Of a stretch of DNA of 64,000 nucleotides, positions 36,914 to 45,071 are shown in pieces (the stretch's first letter is position 1; each line of letters opens with the position of its first letter). Origin of the DNA: Saprospiraceae bacterium (GTDB taxonomy: Bacteria; Bacteroidota; Bacteroidia; Chitinophagales; Saprospiraceae). The stretch is from the NCBI GenBank assembly GCA_016719615.1, contig JADJYQ010000001.1, positions 1,152,501 to 1,216,500 of the forward strand. Reading direction: 5' to 3'. The position numbers and the translations under genes were made by a program. Under the pieces are notes generated by a model. That model ran no database searches and had not been told where the DNA came from. It saw only the letters and a program-made list of their open reading frames with translations.

Positions 36914-37894
36914 ATGGATAAAGAACAATTAATGGCATCCTTCGATGATTACATTGAAGGAAAACTAAATCCCGACACCCGGAAAGAGTTCAATCTCAAA
37001 TTGGAGTCAGATGCTGAATTTAAATCTGCTTTTGAACGACATCTATTCATGAAGGAGGGAATTAAGAGAATGGGAATGAGGAGAGCAGCCACTGAAATCA
37101 GGAAAAGTATTTGGATAGATGGGAATCCGGATATGGAAGATGAAAAAACAAAAAATGCTGAGAGGCCTTCTCGTTTAAATGTGCAGTGGTTTAAAAAAAA
37201 ATGGATTTTAATTTTATTGGGTATTTCCACGATCGCTATACTATTGTGGTTCTTCAAAGATTTGGAAAATAAACCAGATGAAACCGGGAAGGAATTAAAG
37301 CCTGAAATGGAAATCATTCCTGGATCGGATGAAACTCCTGGTGGAATCGATTCACTTCATAGTAAGGATAATCCTCCAATGAACACTAAGGGTTCCCGAA
37401 ATATGATGGCTAACGAAGAGCATTCCGAAATGGAACTTGTTGCTTTAGCATATGTACAGAATGATACATACCGGGATGAAGATTTTGCAACAGATCGATT
37501 GAGAAGTGAAAATTCAAAAACTGACCTAAGCGATTACAGGAAATTGGGTCTCATGAATTTTGTAAAGGGAAATTATAAAGCTGCCATTGACTACTATACC
37601 AAGGTCGATAACATTGATGAATACATGAACGATTACTTGAAATTGGGGTATAGTTACCTTAAAGAAAGGAAGTTTGAAAAGGCAAATAGTTGTTATAATC
37701 TGATAGTTCAAAATGAAATGGCCGGAGAGTGGCATGGAAGGGCGAAATGGTATAAATTGCTTTCAAATTTGTCTGCCTCTAATCTTGTTCAAAGCCAAGC
37801 TGAAGCTTTAATAGATGAATTTATGAACGATGAAAGTATTGAAAGCGAATTGAAGCAGCGTGCAGCTGGACTAAAACTTAAAAAAATCAAATAG
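36914..37894 (+). CDS. Single-pass membrane protein with TPR domain, putative anti-sigma factor
   Basis: A 326-residue protein. The N-terminal 90 residues are cytoplasmic and helical (YIEGKLNPDTRKEFNLKLES is reminiscent of anti-sigma N-termini without zinc ligands); one membrane helix follows at about 96-113 (WILILLGISTIAILLWFF). The outer part is a charged linker and two or three TPR-like repeats (FVKGNYKAAIDYYTKVDN, YLKERKFEKANSCYNLIV). Anti-sigma role is inferred from its place between the sigma factor and the TPR-CHAT gene, with 5 bp to the latter; the sequence alone does not prove it. Confidence 0.6.
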   Translation: MDKEQLMASFDDYIEGKLNPDTRKEFNLKLESDAEFKSAFERHLFMKEGIKRMGMRRAATEIRKSIWIDGNPDMEDEKTKNAERPSRLNVQWFKKKWILILLGISTIAILLWFFKDLENKPDETGKELKPEMEIIPGSDETPGGIDSLHSKDNPPMNTKGSRNMMANEEHSEMELVALAYVQNDTYRDEDFATDRLRSENSKTDLSDYRKLGLMNFVKGNYKAAIDYYTKVDNIDEYMNDYLKLGYSYLKERKFEKANSCYNLIVQNEMAGEWHGRAKWYKLLSNLSASNLVQSQAEALIDEFMNDESIESELKQRAAGLKLKKIK

Positions 37895-37899
37895 GACCC

Positions 37900-40800
37900 A
37901 TGATGAATAGGATAAGCTTTTGCATCAATTTCATGTTTATGCTGGGCTTTTCTACGCTATGTGATTTAAATGCAGGAAACGACCTGATCGTTTACAGTAG
38001 TTTAGAATGGAGTACCCATGCAGATACCCTGCGTGGACAAAATGTTTTCGACGAAACTCTTAAACTTGAAACCACGGGTCAATATAGCAAAGCATTGCAA
38101 CTTCTGGATTCGCTCAGAACAACCGTAGGAGTTACTTTGCAAAAAGAGGATAGCCTTTTTTTGGCTCAGATTTACCATCAGAAGGGTAATTGCAATTACA
38201 GATTAAGGAATTATGATTGGGCCATTCGCTTTCATGATTCAGCTAAATTCATTAGAAATAAGATTTTCGGATACCAACATTCAGAAACTGCTGGTTCATG
38301 GTATATGTTGGGAAATGTGTATTTAGACTTGCGCAATTTTGAAAAGGCAAGGCTCCATTATGATAGTGCCTTATGGATACTAAAAAACCTTCCTTTATTT
38401 GATTCTATAAAGGTGGGTAGTTGCTATTTTGCTTTGGCAAATGTGGCCAATTTGCTGGCTGAGCCTTCGCGTGCAAGAGATTACTTTCTTCAATCACTGA
38501 TATTGTTGCCGGAGTATAATCCAAAATTTTGGAATATTAGGCAAACAGTGTTGTATGGATATTCTCAATATTTATTGGAGGAGGGTGAATTGCTGAAGGC
38601 TACGGAAACATTGAATTCGGCGCTTTCGTTGTATTATAGAGGAAAGAGCAAATCCTTATTGACACTTGGCCAAATATTTAATGGAATGGCCTTGTTGAAT
38701 CAAAAAAAAGGGTTTTATGATTCTGCTATGGTTTATGCGAACAATGCCTTATCCATTTACAGTAAAATTTATGCAAATAACAAGACTGTATTAGCTCCAT
38801 TCTATTTAAATATTGGAAATTTATATAAGCATAAAAGAGATTATAAACGTGCAAAAGCAGCATTGTTTACGGGTATAGAATTTTGCGCTCATCCACAGCA
38901 AACAAATGACAAATTAAATTTGGGGAAGATCATGGGAAGCCTAGGATCTTTGTTTTCAGATATGGAAGATTACCATAAAGCATTGGAATATCAAAAACAG
39001 GCTCTGAATCTATTTCTGGATGTTCCGGGTCTTGATTCATTGATAGCAGGATCAGCTTATATGAAATTGGGTGTTGCTTACAAAAATGTGAAAAATTATT
39101 CATCAGCATTTGACTCTTATTCGAAGGCTGATCAATATCTGAGTAATTATAGAAAGGGTTTAAATTTGGACAACATCCATAACAAGCAGAATATTTGTAA
39201 TCTCATATCCGATCAAGGCCATTATCAATGGGCATTGGATACTTTAAACGCTTATTTGAATGAAGTTGTGGAAATCACCGGTGGTAAAATGCATTTTGAA
39301 CTTGGTGATTACTATATGAGTTTGGGAGGTTTATATAAAAAATTAAAAAGGTATAATGAAGCCATAATTCATTTTAAAATAGCAGATACGATCTTTAAAC
39401 ATACGACCCCTCTCCGGCACCCTTTAAGAGCTCATTTATATGCTTCAATTTTTGAAACGTATAGTTTGATGGGTGCATTTGAAGAAGGTTTGCCTTATAT
39501 TGAAAGTGTATTTGAGGCATTAGATGTTAAAAGTATTGAAAAGGTGGATTATTTCAAAGTCAGCAGACTCCATTTACTCATTCAGGCTTTTTATGCCAAA
39601 GGCAATTTTTATTTATACTGGTTTATCCGCGATAAACAAAATCAATATTTGGAGGAATCCATTAATGCTTACGAGGCTGCGCTAAAGGCCTTTGAATTTC
39701 AATCAAGGACGGTTCATTCTGATTATTCTAAATTTCTTTTGGCAGACAAATACTTCAGCGTTTTTGGTGGATTGTTAAGGGCCTTGGATTATTTGGATAC
39801 GGAAGGTGGTAAAAGGCAAGCTTTGGTGGTCGCAGAAAAAGGGAGGGCCCAAATTCTTAGAGATATGATCCAAAAGGATGAAGCCAATGATAATTTTAAA
39901 ATTCCAAAAATATTAGCCGATGTGGAAGAGCAACTCAGATTGGCTAGCCTGAGCATTGAAGTGGGCAGACATGAGTTGATGAAGAGTCAAGATAAAGAAT
40001 CAAGGTTGTGGTTGGACAGTCTGGATAAAAAGTATTTGGAACTCAATACCCAACGCGAATTGTTTTATAAAAAGATTGAAAATGAATATCCTGAATACTA
40101 TGCTTCAAAATACAAAACGGAAGAAATAGCAGTCGATCAAATGCAAAGCAGAATGGATCCTGACCAATCCATATTGGAGTATTTTGTGAGTGATAGTTTG
40201 ATTTATATATTCGTAGTAAACAAAAATAGTTTCAACATGAAAGTTATTCCCAATAATTTTCATCTGGAAGATCAAGTTCGGGACATGTTAGAAGGAATTA
40301 CCATAAAATCAATGGACACGACCCTGGCTGCTATAAATGGGGGATGGAGTAAGTTTTACAGTGCTTCCCAAATGCTTTATAAAAAACTGGTGGCTCCAGT
40401 TCAAGAGTTTCTCTGTAATACATTAGTCATTGTTCCGGATAAAGCACTTTGTTTTATACCCTTTGAAGCCCTGGTCGTCGAAGATGATTTGCAGGGAATA
40501 AAATTGAAGAATCCTGGATATTGGGTGCGAACAAAAACCATAGTTTATTCATTTTCTGCTGCGCTGTTTTATAAGAATAATAAGGAAAGCCATACAACAA
40601 CGCTGGAATCAAATACTTGTCTAGCAATGGCGCCATTTGCTCAATCAGGCGAACTGTCAAATTACGCTATGCGTTCTGAATTTCATAAGCTGCCTTATTC
40701 GAAAAGAGAAAGCGTTGAGGTGCTTTCCATCATCGGAAAGGGAAATTCGGCGATGGACATGAATGCAACTACTGATTATTTTATAAATAATGCAATAAAT

Positions 40801-41232
40801 CACAACATCATCTTATTGAGCACACACGGTAAAGCTGACCGGAATGCAGGAGATTATTCCTATATAGCATTTGCAGATCGAAAATTGTACGTAAGGGAGA
40901 TCTTTGGTTTGAACTTAAAAGCTGACCTTGTCATTCTGAGTGCCTGTGAAACAGGAATGGGGCAGTGGAAAAATGGTGAAGGCCTGATTGGGATGAATTA
41001 TGCATTTGCTTTTGCCGGGGCAAAAAATATTTGCTCGACACTATGGCAGGTCAATGATAAGGCAACAGCAGAGTTGACTTCTCATTTTGTAGATAATGCA
41101 TTTGGATCCAATAAAAAGAGTCTTAGCCTGGCAGCAGCACTTCGCGATGCTAAATTAAAGCTACTCAATAGAACCGCAACAGCCCATCCGTATTATTGGG
41201 CGGCTATGGTAGAGTTAGGGAGGATGGATTAG
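37900..41232 (+). CDS. Exported TPR-CHAT (caspase-fold) protein, paralogue 1
   Basis: A 1110-residue protein. A hydrophobic N-terminal signal (about residues 5-25, SFCINFMFMLGFSTL) predicts export. Residues about 40-600 are many tetratricopeptide repeats (for example YHQKGNCNYRLRNYDWAIRF, GNLYKHKRDYKRAKAAL), followed by a coiled-coil linker and a C-terminal CHAT domain. The cysteine-protease dyad of the caspase-like fold is visible: His 976 (LLSTHGKAD) and Cys 1016 (LSACETGMG), followed by GEGLIGMNYAFAFAGA and CSTLWQVND. It is third in the sigma factor operon. A regulated proteolytic role in the envelope is inference. Confidence 0.85.
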   Translation: MMNRISFCINFMFMLGFSTLCDLNAGNDLIVYSSLEWSTHADTLRGQNVFDETLKLETTGQYSKALQLLDSLRTTVGVTLQKEDSLFLAQIYHQKGNCNYRLRNYDWAIRFHDSAKFIRNKIFGYQHSETAGSWYMLGNVYLDLRNFEKARLHYDSALWILKNLPLFDSIKVGSCYFALANVANLLAEPSRARDYFLQSLILLPEYNPKFWNIRQTVLYGYSQYLLEEGELLKATETLNSALSLYYRGKSKSLLTLGQIFNGMALLNQKKGFYDSAMVYANNALSIYSKIYANNKTVLAPFYLNIGNLYKHKRDYKRAKAALFTGIEFCAHPQQTNDKLNLGKIMGSLGSLFSDMEDYHKALEYQKQALNLFLDVPGLDSLIAGSAYMKLGVAYKNVKNYSSAFDSYSKADQYLSNYRKGLNLDNIHNKQNICNLISDQGHYQWALDTLNAYLNEVVEITGGKMHFELGDYYMSLGGLYKKLKRYNEAIIHFKIADTIFKHTTPLRHPLRAHLYASIFETYSLMGAFEEGLPYIESVFEALDVKSIEKVDYFKVSRLHLLIQAFYAKGNFYLYWFIRDKQNQYLEESINAYEAALKAFEFQSRTVHSDYSKFLLADKYFSVFGGLLRALDYLDTEGGKRQALVVAEKGRAQILRDMIQKDEANDNFKIPKILADVEEQLRLASLSIEVGRHELMKSQDKESRLWLDSLDKKYLELNTQRELFYKKIENEYPEYYASKYKTEEIAVDQMQSRMDPDQSILEYFVSDSLIYIFVVNKNSFNMKVIPNNFHLEDQVRDMLEGITIKSMDTTLAAINGGWSKFYSASQMLYKKLVAPVQEFLCNTLVIVPDKALCFIPFEALVVEDDLQGIKLKNPGYWVRTKTIVYSFSAALFYKNNKESHTTTLESNTCLAMAPFAQSGELSNYAMRSEFHKLPYSKRESVEVLSIIGKGNSAMDMNATTDYFINNAINHNIILLSTHGKADRNAGDYSYIAFADRKLYVREIFGLNLKADLVILSACETGMGQWKNGEGLIGMNYAFAFAGAKNICSTLWQVNDKATAELTSHFVDNAFGSNKKSLSLAAALRDAKLKLLNRTATAHPYYWAAMVELGRMD

Positions 41233-41297
41233 CATCTTCACTATGAATTTTGACCTAAATTAGTTTTTCATAGAATTTGAAAAGCGTATTTGGTAGC

Positions 41298-41312
41298 CGT
41301 ACAATTTGTACG
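41298..41312. promoter_or_regulatory. Perfect 15-bp inverted repeat, operator-like
   Basis: CGTACAATTTGTACG has 7-bp arms around one central base. It lies in the 293-bp gap between the first CHAT gene and the Sel1-repeat gene, which otherwise shows no gene. It could be a dimeric regulator site; nothing more can be said. Confidence 0.35.
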
Positions 41313-41525
41313 AATGGCTCAATGTCCTGCTATATTAAATATGGGAGCCACAAAATGAGTCTGTTTATTAAAGGAATGATTCCGATTAGGGAATAAGGAG
41401 AGTGCTCTCTTTGAGCCCAAATGTATTTATTTGCCAAGGAGGTTTACCTATAAGCCTTTAACCGTATTTCAAAATAATTAACCTATTCTGTTGACGAATT
41501 GTATTCCCAGTTTATATACTATTAA

Positions 41526-42353
41526 ATGGATATTATGAATACTATTAACCTTCCTTTTAAATCGTTTTGGAGTACCATTTTGGCATGGACTTTTGGCAGT
41601 GCAGAAGGTGGAGTTATAAACAGGCAGGCAATTTCTCAAACATGCAAAAATACCAATGGTATAGACTTGATAGAAGAAGCAATACGGGCTTATTATAATA
41701 GCGATTACCAAAAGTCATTTTCAATCTTAATGAAAAACCCTGAGTTAGTTCAAGCAAATGCAGATGCACTTTTTATTCTAGCCAATATGTACATGTTTGG
41801 TAATGGTATTTCAAAAAATGTTAAAGCTGCTATCGAATTGTATTTCAAAGCAACCGAACTAGGATGCAAGGATGCCATGTATAATATTGGAGTATCATAT
41901 CTTAAAGGAATTGGACATAAAAAGAATTATGAAATGGGTATTTCCTGGATTCAAAAAGCTGCTGAGAAAGGTGAAGAAAAAAGCATGCTTTTTATAGCGA
42001 ACCAATGCCAGGATGAGGGACGCCTGAGTGAAGCCAAGGGGTGGCTTGAAAGGTTGGCAAGTTATGGAAATCCGCAAGGTATGTATCAGTTGGCTGTCAT
42101 GTATTTGAATGGGATATCTGGTCAAGTTAATTATGCGTATTCACTTGCACTGTTGAATAAAGTAATTGATCGGGAAATCACGGATACTTCATTAAAACCA
42201 ATTCAAAAGTCTCTAAACTTATTAGGAATTATGCATGCCCAGGGCCTGGGTGTCAGAATAGATGTTCATAAAGCTGTTGTTTACCTGAAGTTGTCTTACC
42301 AGTTAGGAGATAAAACAGCCTCTTCTCTATTAAAAAAATGGGCTGTCTTATAA
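41526..42353 (+). CDS. Sel1-like repeat protein
   Basis: A 275-residue soluble solenoid protein. From about residue 75 it carries Sel1-type helical repeats of about 36 residues (ADALFILANMYMFGNGISKN, AMYNIGVSYLKGIGHKKNYE, GMYQLAVMYLNGISGQVN, LNLLGIMHAQGLGVRID). These mediate protein-protein contacts in bacterial signalling and envelope processes. There is no clear signal peptide. It sits between the two CHAT genes, suggesting a partner function, which is inference. The ATG at 41535 is an alternative start. Confidence 0.85.
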   Translation: MDIMNTINLPFKSFWSTILAWTFGSAEGGVINRQAISQTCKNTNGIDLIEEAIRAYYNSDYQKSFSILMKNPELVQANADALFILANMYMFGNGISKNVKAAIELYFKATELGCKDAMYNIGVSYLKGIGHKKNYEMGISWIQKAAEKGEEKSMLFIANQCQDEGRLSEAKGWLERLASYGNPQGMYQLAVMYLNGISGQVNYAYSLALLNKVIDREITDTSLKPIQKSLNLLGIMHAQGLGVRIDVHKAVVYLKLSYQLGDKTASSLLKKWAVL

Positions 42354-42378
42354 TGTTTTAAAAACCAAATTTGAAATT

Positions 42379-42717
42379 ATGAAAAATTTATACGTTTTAG
42401 TTGTCACCTTCCTTTTCTTATGTTCTTGTAGCAAAGATGAAGGGCAATCATGTGAATTGGTTGTCAATGCTCATGGACCGGCGTTTATCCAGGTAACCAA
42501 TCATTATAGTGAAACGGTATTGGTATATTTTGGAGATTTCAATTTGCCTTTTGGAGCTGAATTGCGATCCGGGACATGTGAGTTATATGGTGTTCCCGTG
42601 AATGAGAAGTATTTGGAAATATCTACGCTTGATGGAAAAAAGTCGAGAGACGTCAGGGTTAAAACGATTCGGGGTGAGACCGTTGTCGTTGAGGTTGCGG
42701 GAGATTTTTTTAGGTAA
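42379..42717 (+). CDS. Small lipoprotein of unknown function
   Basis: A 112-residue protein with lipoprotein signal (VTFLFLCSC). The mature part is a short beta-rich domain (FIQVTNHYSETVLVYFGDF, ... VKTIRGETVVVEVAGDFF). It follows the Sel1 gene by 25 bp. Its stop TAA (42715-42717) is in the same frame as the next open frame, which stays open through the gap, so the two may once have been one gene. Confidence 0.65.
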   Translation: MKNLYVLVVTFLFLCSCSKDEGQSCELVVNAHGPAFIQVTNHYSETVLVYFGDFNLPFGAELRSGTCELYGVPVNEKYLEISTLDGKKSRDVRVKTIRGETVVVEVAGDFFR

Positions 42718-42798
42718 GCTTATATCCAAAAATCAATTTTAAAGTTAAAATCCGGAGCTGGTTTTTTTAAGAAAGAGGTTTATAGGATTAAGTTTTAC

Positions 42799-43059
42799 AT
42801 GAACGGAAATATGGTACGAGAGGTCAAGGTTGATTGCAAAATAATTGGTTGGTATTGGGGAAATATTTTATTTGGAGGTTTGCTTGGAATATTAATTATT
42901 GATCCGATAACAGGTGCTATGTATAAGCTTAAAACCAATAGTGTGAATGAGGATTTATCAAAAATAACTCTTACGGATGATAAAGAATCTGACCTAAAAG
43001 TTTATGGCATTCATGAAATTCCAAATAACTTGAAAGAACAGCTTGTGAGAATTAACTAA
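42799..43059 (+). CDS. C-terminal fragment of a PEGA-like/GNILFGG envelope protein
   Basis: An 86-residue frame from ATG at 42799; the same frame is open without a start from 42718 and reads LKSGAGFFKKEVYRIKFYMN before it. The motif WYWGNILFGGLLGILIIDP and TGAMYKL is the membrane-near end of small Bacteroidota PEGA-type lipoproteins, whose N-terminal signal and first beta half are missing here. It is probably a truncated gene or a fragment after an in-frame stop. Confidence 0.55.
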   Translation: MNGNMVREVKVDCKIIGWYWGNILFGGLLGILIIDPITGAMYKLKTNSVNEDLSKITLTDDKESDLKVYGIHEIPNNLKEQLVRIN

Positions 43060-43260
43060 TAAGTATTGTAAATAGGTTGATATGAAATCGGTTCAATCCA
43101 TACTTATACAAATAAATGTTAGTGTATTGCATCGTTTCACCTTGTTGAATAAGGGAGGTTTTGGATCCGGTTGCAACATATGTCTGAAAGTCTGGATTCA
43201 AACGAATCTTTACAGCTGTAGCTCATTATTAGTTTTATTGTTCAATTATATTTCTATACG

Positions 43261-43755
43261 ATGATGTACGATGAGTCACAAATATTTGTAAACCAAATGA
43301 CCTTGCATTTGAATAGAATCCTAACAAATTCTCCGGGTACACGTGATTTTATTTATGAGTTTATAACCGATAGAATGGAGGAGTTGGCTCAATATGCACA
43401 TGGGAAAATAAATCTCAGTTTAGAGGATGGACTTGAGCATAGTATAATCCTAGCAATGCCACCTGTATGCTTTGATATGTGTATACTTCCCTTCGCGATG
43501 GATAAGGCTGCGTCGTATTTTGCACATAAGTATGGCGGCTTTGGCGCTTTGCTCAGCAAGATTAAAAATCAGCATCCTGCTTTTCAGGTTCAAGATTGCC
43601 GACACCTCGTGTCCATTGTTTATGGCCGTTATGAAACGAAGTGTTGGATAAATATGTCCATTATCATTTCAAAACAACATCATTGCGGGGTGTCAGTTAT
43701 TGCAGAAGACTTGTTGACTGACCCGGAGTTGGTCTTTATTCGAAAGAGTATCTGA
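43261..43755 (+). CDS. Hypothetical protein
   Basis: A 164-residue frame with balanced composition and two possible ATGs at its start (MMYDESQIF). Visible parts: an N-terminal helix, a middle with PPVCFDMCILPFAMDKAASYFAHKYGGFG and a C-terminal strand pair. No signal peptide, no recognised family. It lies alone between two envelope genes. Confidence 0.5.
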   Translation: MMYDESQIFVNQMTLHLNRILTNSPGTRDFIYEFITDRMEELAQYAHGKINLSLEDGLEHSIILAMPPVCFDMCILPFAMDKAASYFAHKYGGFGALLSKIKNQHPAFQVQDCRHLVSIVYGRYETKCWINMSIIISKQHHCGVSVIAEDLLTDPELVFIRKSI

Positions 43756-43839
43756 TAGTTTCATTGGTCCGGTTGAACATTTAAGACAAGAAACATTATT
43801 GACCCCGGGAATGCTAAAATGCATTTATGGACAAAAATA

Positions 43840-43874
43840 TTTGAATTATTATTTCTTTATTATTTATATATTTG
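43840..43874 (+). promoter_or_regulatory. Bacteroidota-type promoter of the barrel gene
   Basis: TTTG at 43840-43843 and TATATTTG at 43867-43874 match the -33 and -7 elements with a 23-bp spacer. A start just after 43880 favours the ATG at 43891 over the one at 43876. Confidence 0.5.
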
Positions 43875-43890
43875 TATGAAATCAATAACC

Positions 43891-44697
43891 ATGAAAATTA
43901 GTAAACTCTCCAAGCTGGCAATTGCTAGCTTCATTACTTTCGGCGGCCTTCAGGCACAAACCACGGAAGTTCCCAAACCACCCGATATCGTTTCAAAAAT
44001 TATAGAACCACTTAAACCTAACATTGGTGATCTTGGCTTTGGAATCAAGGCTGACGGACTCAAAGGACTTATTTGGGAAAATAATTTTGACAGTCTTATT
44101 TTACAGGTAAGAAAGGTTCATTCAGAGAATATTTACCTTCGCACTGATCTCACCATTGCATTTCGCAATGATAAGAATAGTTCTACGGAGGATGCTTCAA
44201 CAGGGAATTACGACCATCGTGAAGAATCCATAACTCAATTTTCAATCGGAATATCGCCGGGTTTTGAATACCACTATGCAGGCACAAAACGCTTGTCACC
44301 TTATATAGGGGCTGCTGTACCTATTGCGTTTGTGGGTAAAACGAAATTGAAAGAGACGTTTGATCAATACTATTCAAATGGGACCTATAATTTATCAACT
44401 ACGGAGCAATTCCTTCCGGGTGGAATTGGATTTGGCTTAGATGGATTTGTCGGGTTAAACTATTTTGTTGGCAAGAGAATATCTATTGGTTTGGAGTATA
44501 AGTTGGGCTTTGCCTTTATTAAAATAAGTGGTGAGGAAGATTACAAACGGGTCAACAGGGTTAAATCTTCTCCCAATGGATCGGAGACCGTCAATGTTAC
44601 AGAGCGAACTGGAGATGAAGAATCAGCCAGTGTATCCTTTTTTGGGAACAAAGGAGTAGCAGGTTTGAATTTTGTTTTTTACTTGGGGAAGAATTGA
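43891..44697 (+). CDS. Outer membrane beta-barrel protein
   Basis: About 268 residues from ATG 43891 with signal peptide MKISKLSKLAIASFITFGGL and QAQ cleavage region. The mature part has alternating amphipathic strands (LRTDLTIAFRND, FSIGISPGFEYHYAGT, YIGAAVPIAFVG, ISIGLEYKLGFAF) and ends GLNFVFYLGKN, typical of small outer membrane barrels of the OMP_b-brl type. Role unknown. It has its own promoter. Confidence 0.75.
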   Translation: MKISKLSKLAIASFITFGGLQAQTTEVPKPPDIVSKIIEPLKPNIGDLGFGIKADGLKGLIWENNFDSLILQVRKVHSENIYLRTDLTIAFRNDKNSSTEDASTGNYDHREESITQFSIGISPGFEYHYAGTKRLSPYIGAAVPIAFVGKTKLKETFDQYYSNGTYNLSTTEQFLPGGIGFGLDGFVGLNYFVGKRISIGLEYKLGFAFIKISGEEDYKRVNRVKSSPNGSETVNVTERTGDEESASVSFFGNKGVAGLNFVFYLGKN

Positions 44698-45071
44698 TTG
44701 CGACTCTCAGAAAATTTCCTTTTGCTATAACTTTAAGGTAAAGAGTTTTCGGTGAGTAATGCTGTAGTATTTACGTGATGAATGTGGTATAAACAAATTT
44801 GTGTATTTTGGCTGGAGTTGCTTAATGTTATCCTAAAATCAGGAAAAGGCATTTTTAATATTTTTCATTGAAAGTGATATTGCTTATGACAATGTGAAAC
44901 TAAGAATATAATGTTACCTGTTTATTTGTAAAAGTATCTAAATATTTAGTGGGGAGATATTTGTAATTTGGCAATTGTGACCCCTGAAAGACCGATTTTT
45001 TATTGGACAAGATTTTAATAGCTAAAACTAATTTGGTGGTAGTAAAATAGTGTATGAGTTTAAGTTAATAT
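44698..45071. other. Intergenic region, no gene seen
   Basis: A 374-bp AT-rich gap between the barrel gene and the second CHAT gene. No coding frame, RNA gene or clear hairpin terminator is seen. It probably contains the promoter of the CHAT gene, but no clean TTTG/TAnnTTTG pair was found. Confidence 0.5.

Noticed and set aside
43082..43264. 60-codon frame before the hypothetical gene at 43261
   Set aside because: No signal, no recognisable composition, overlaps the start of the next gene; likely chance.
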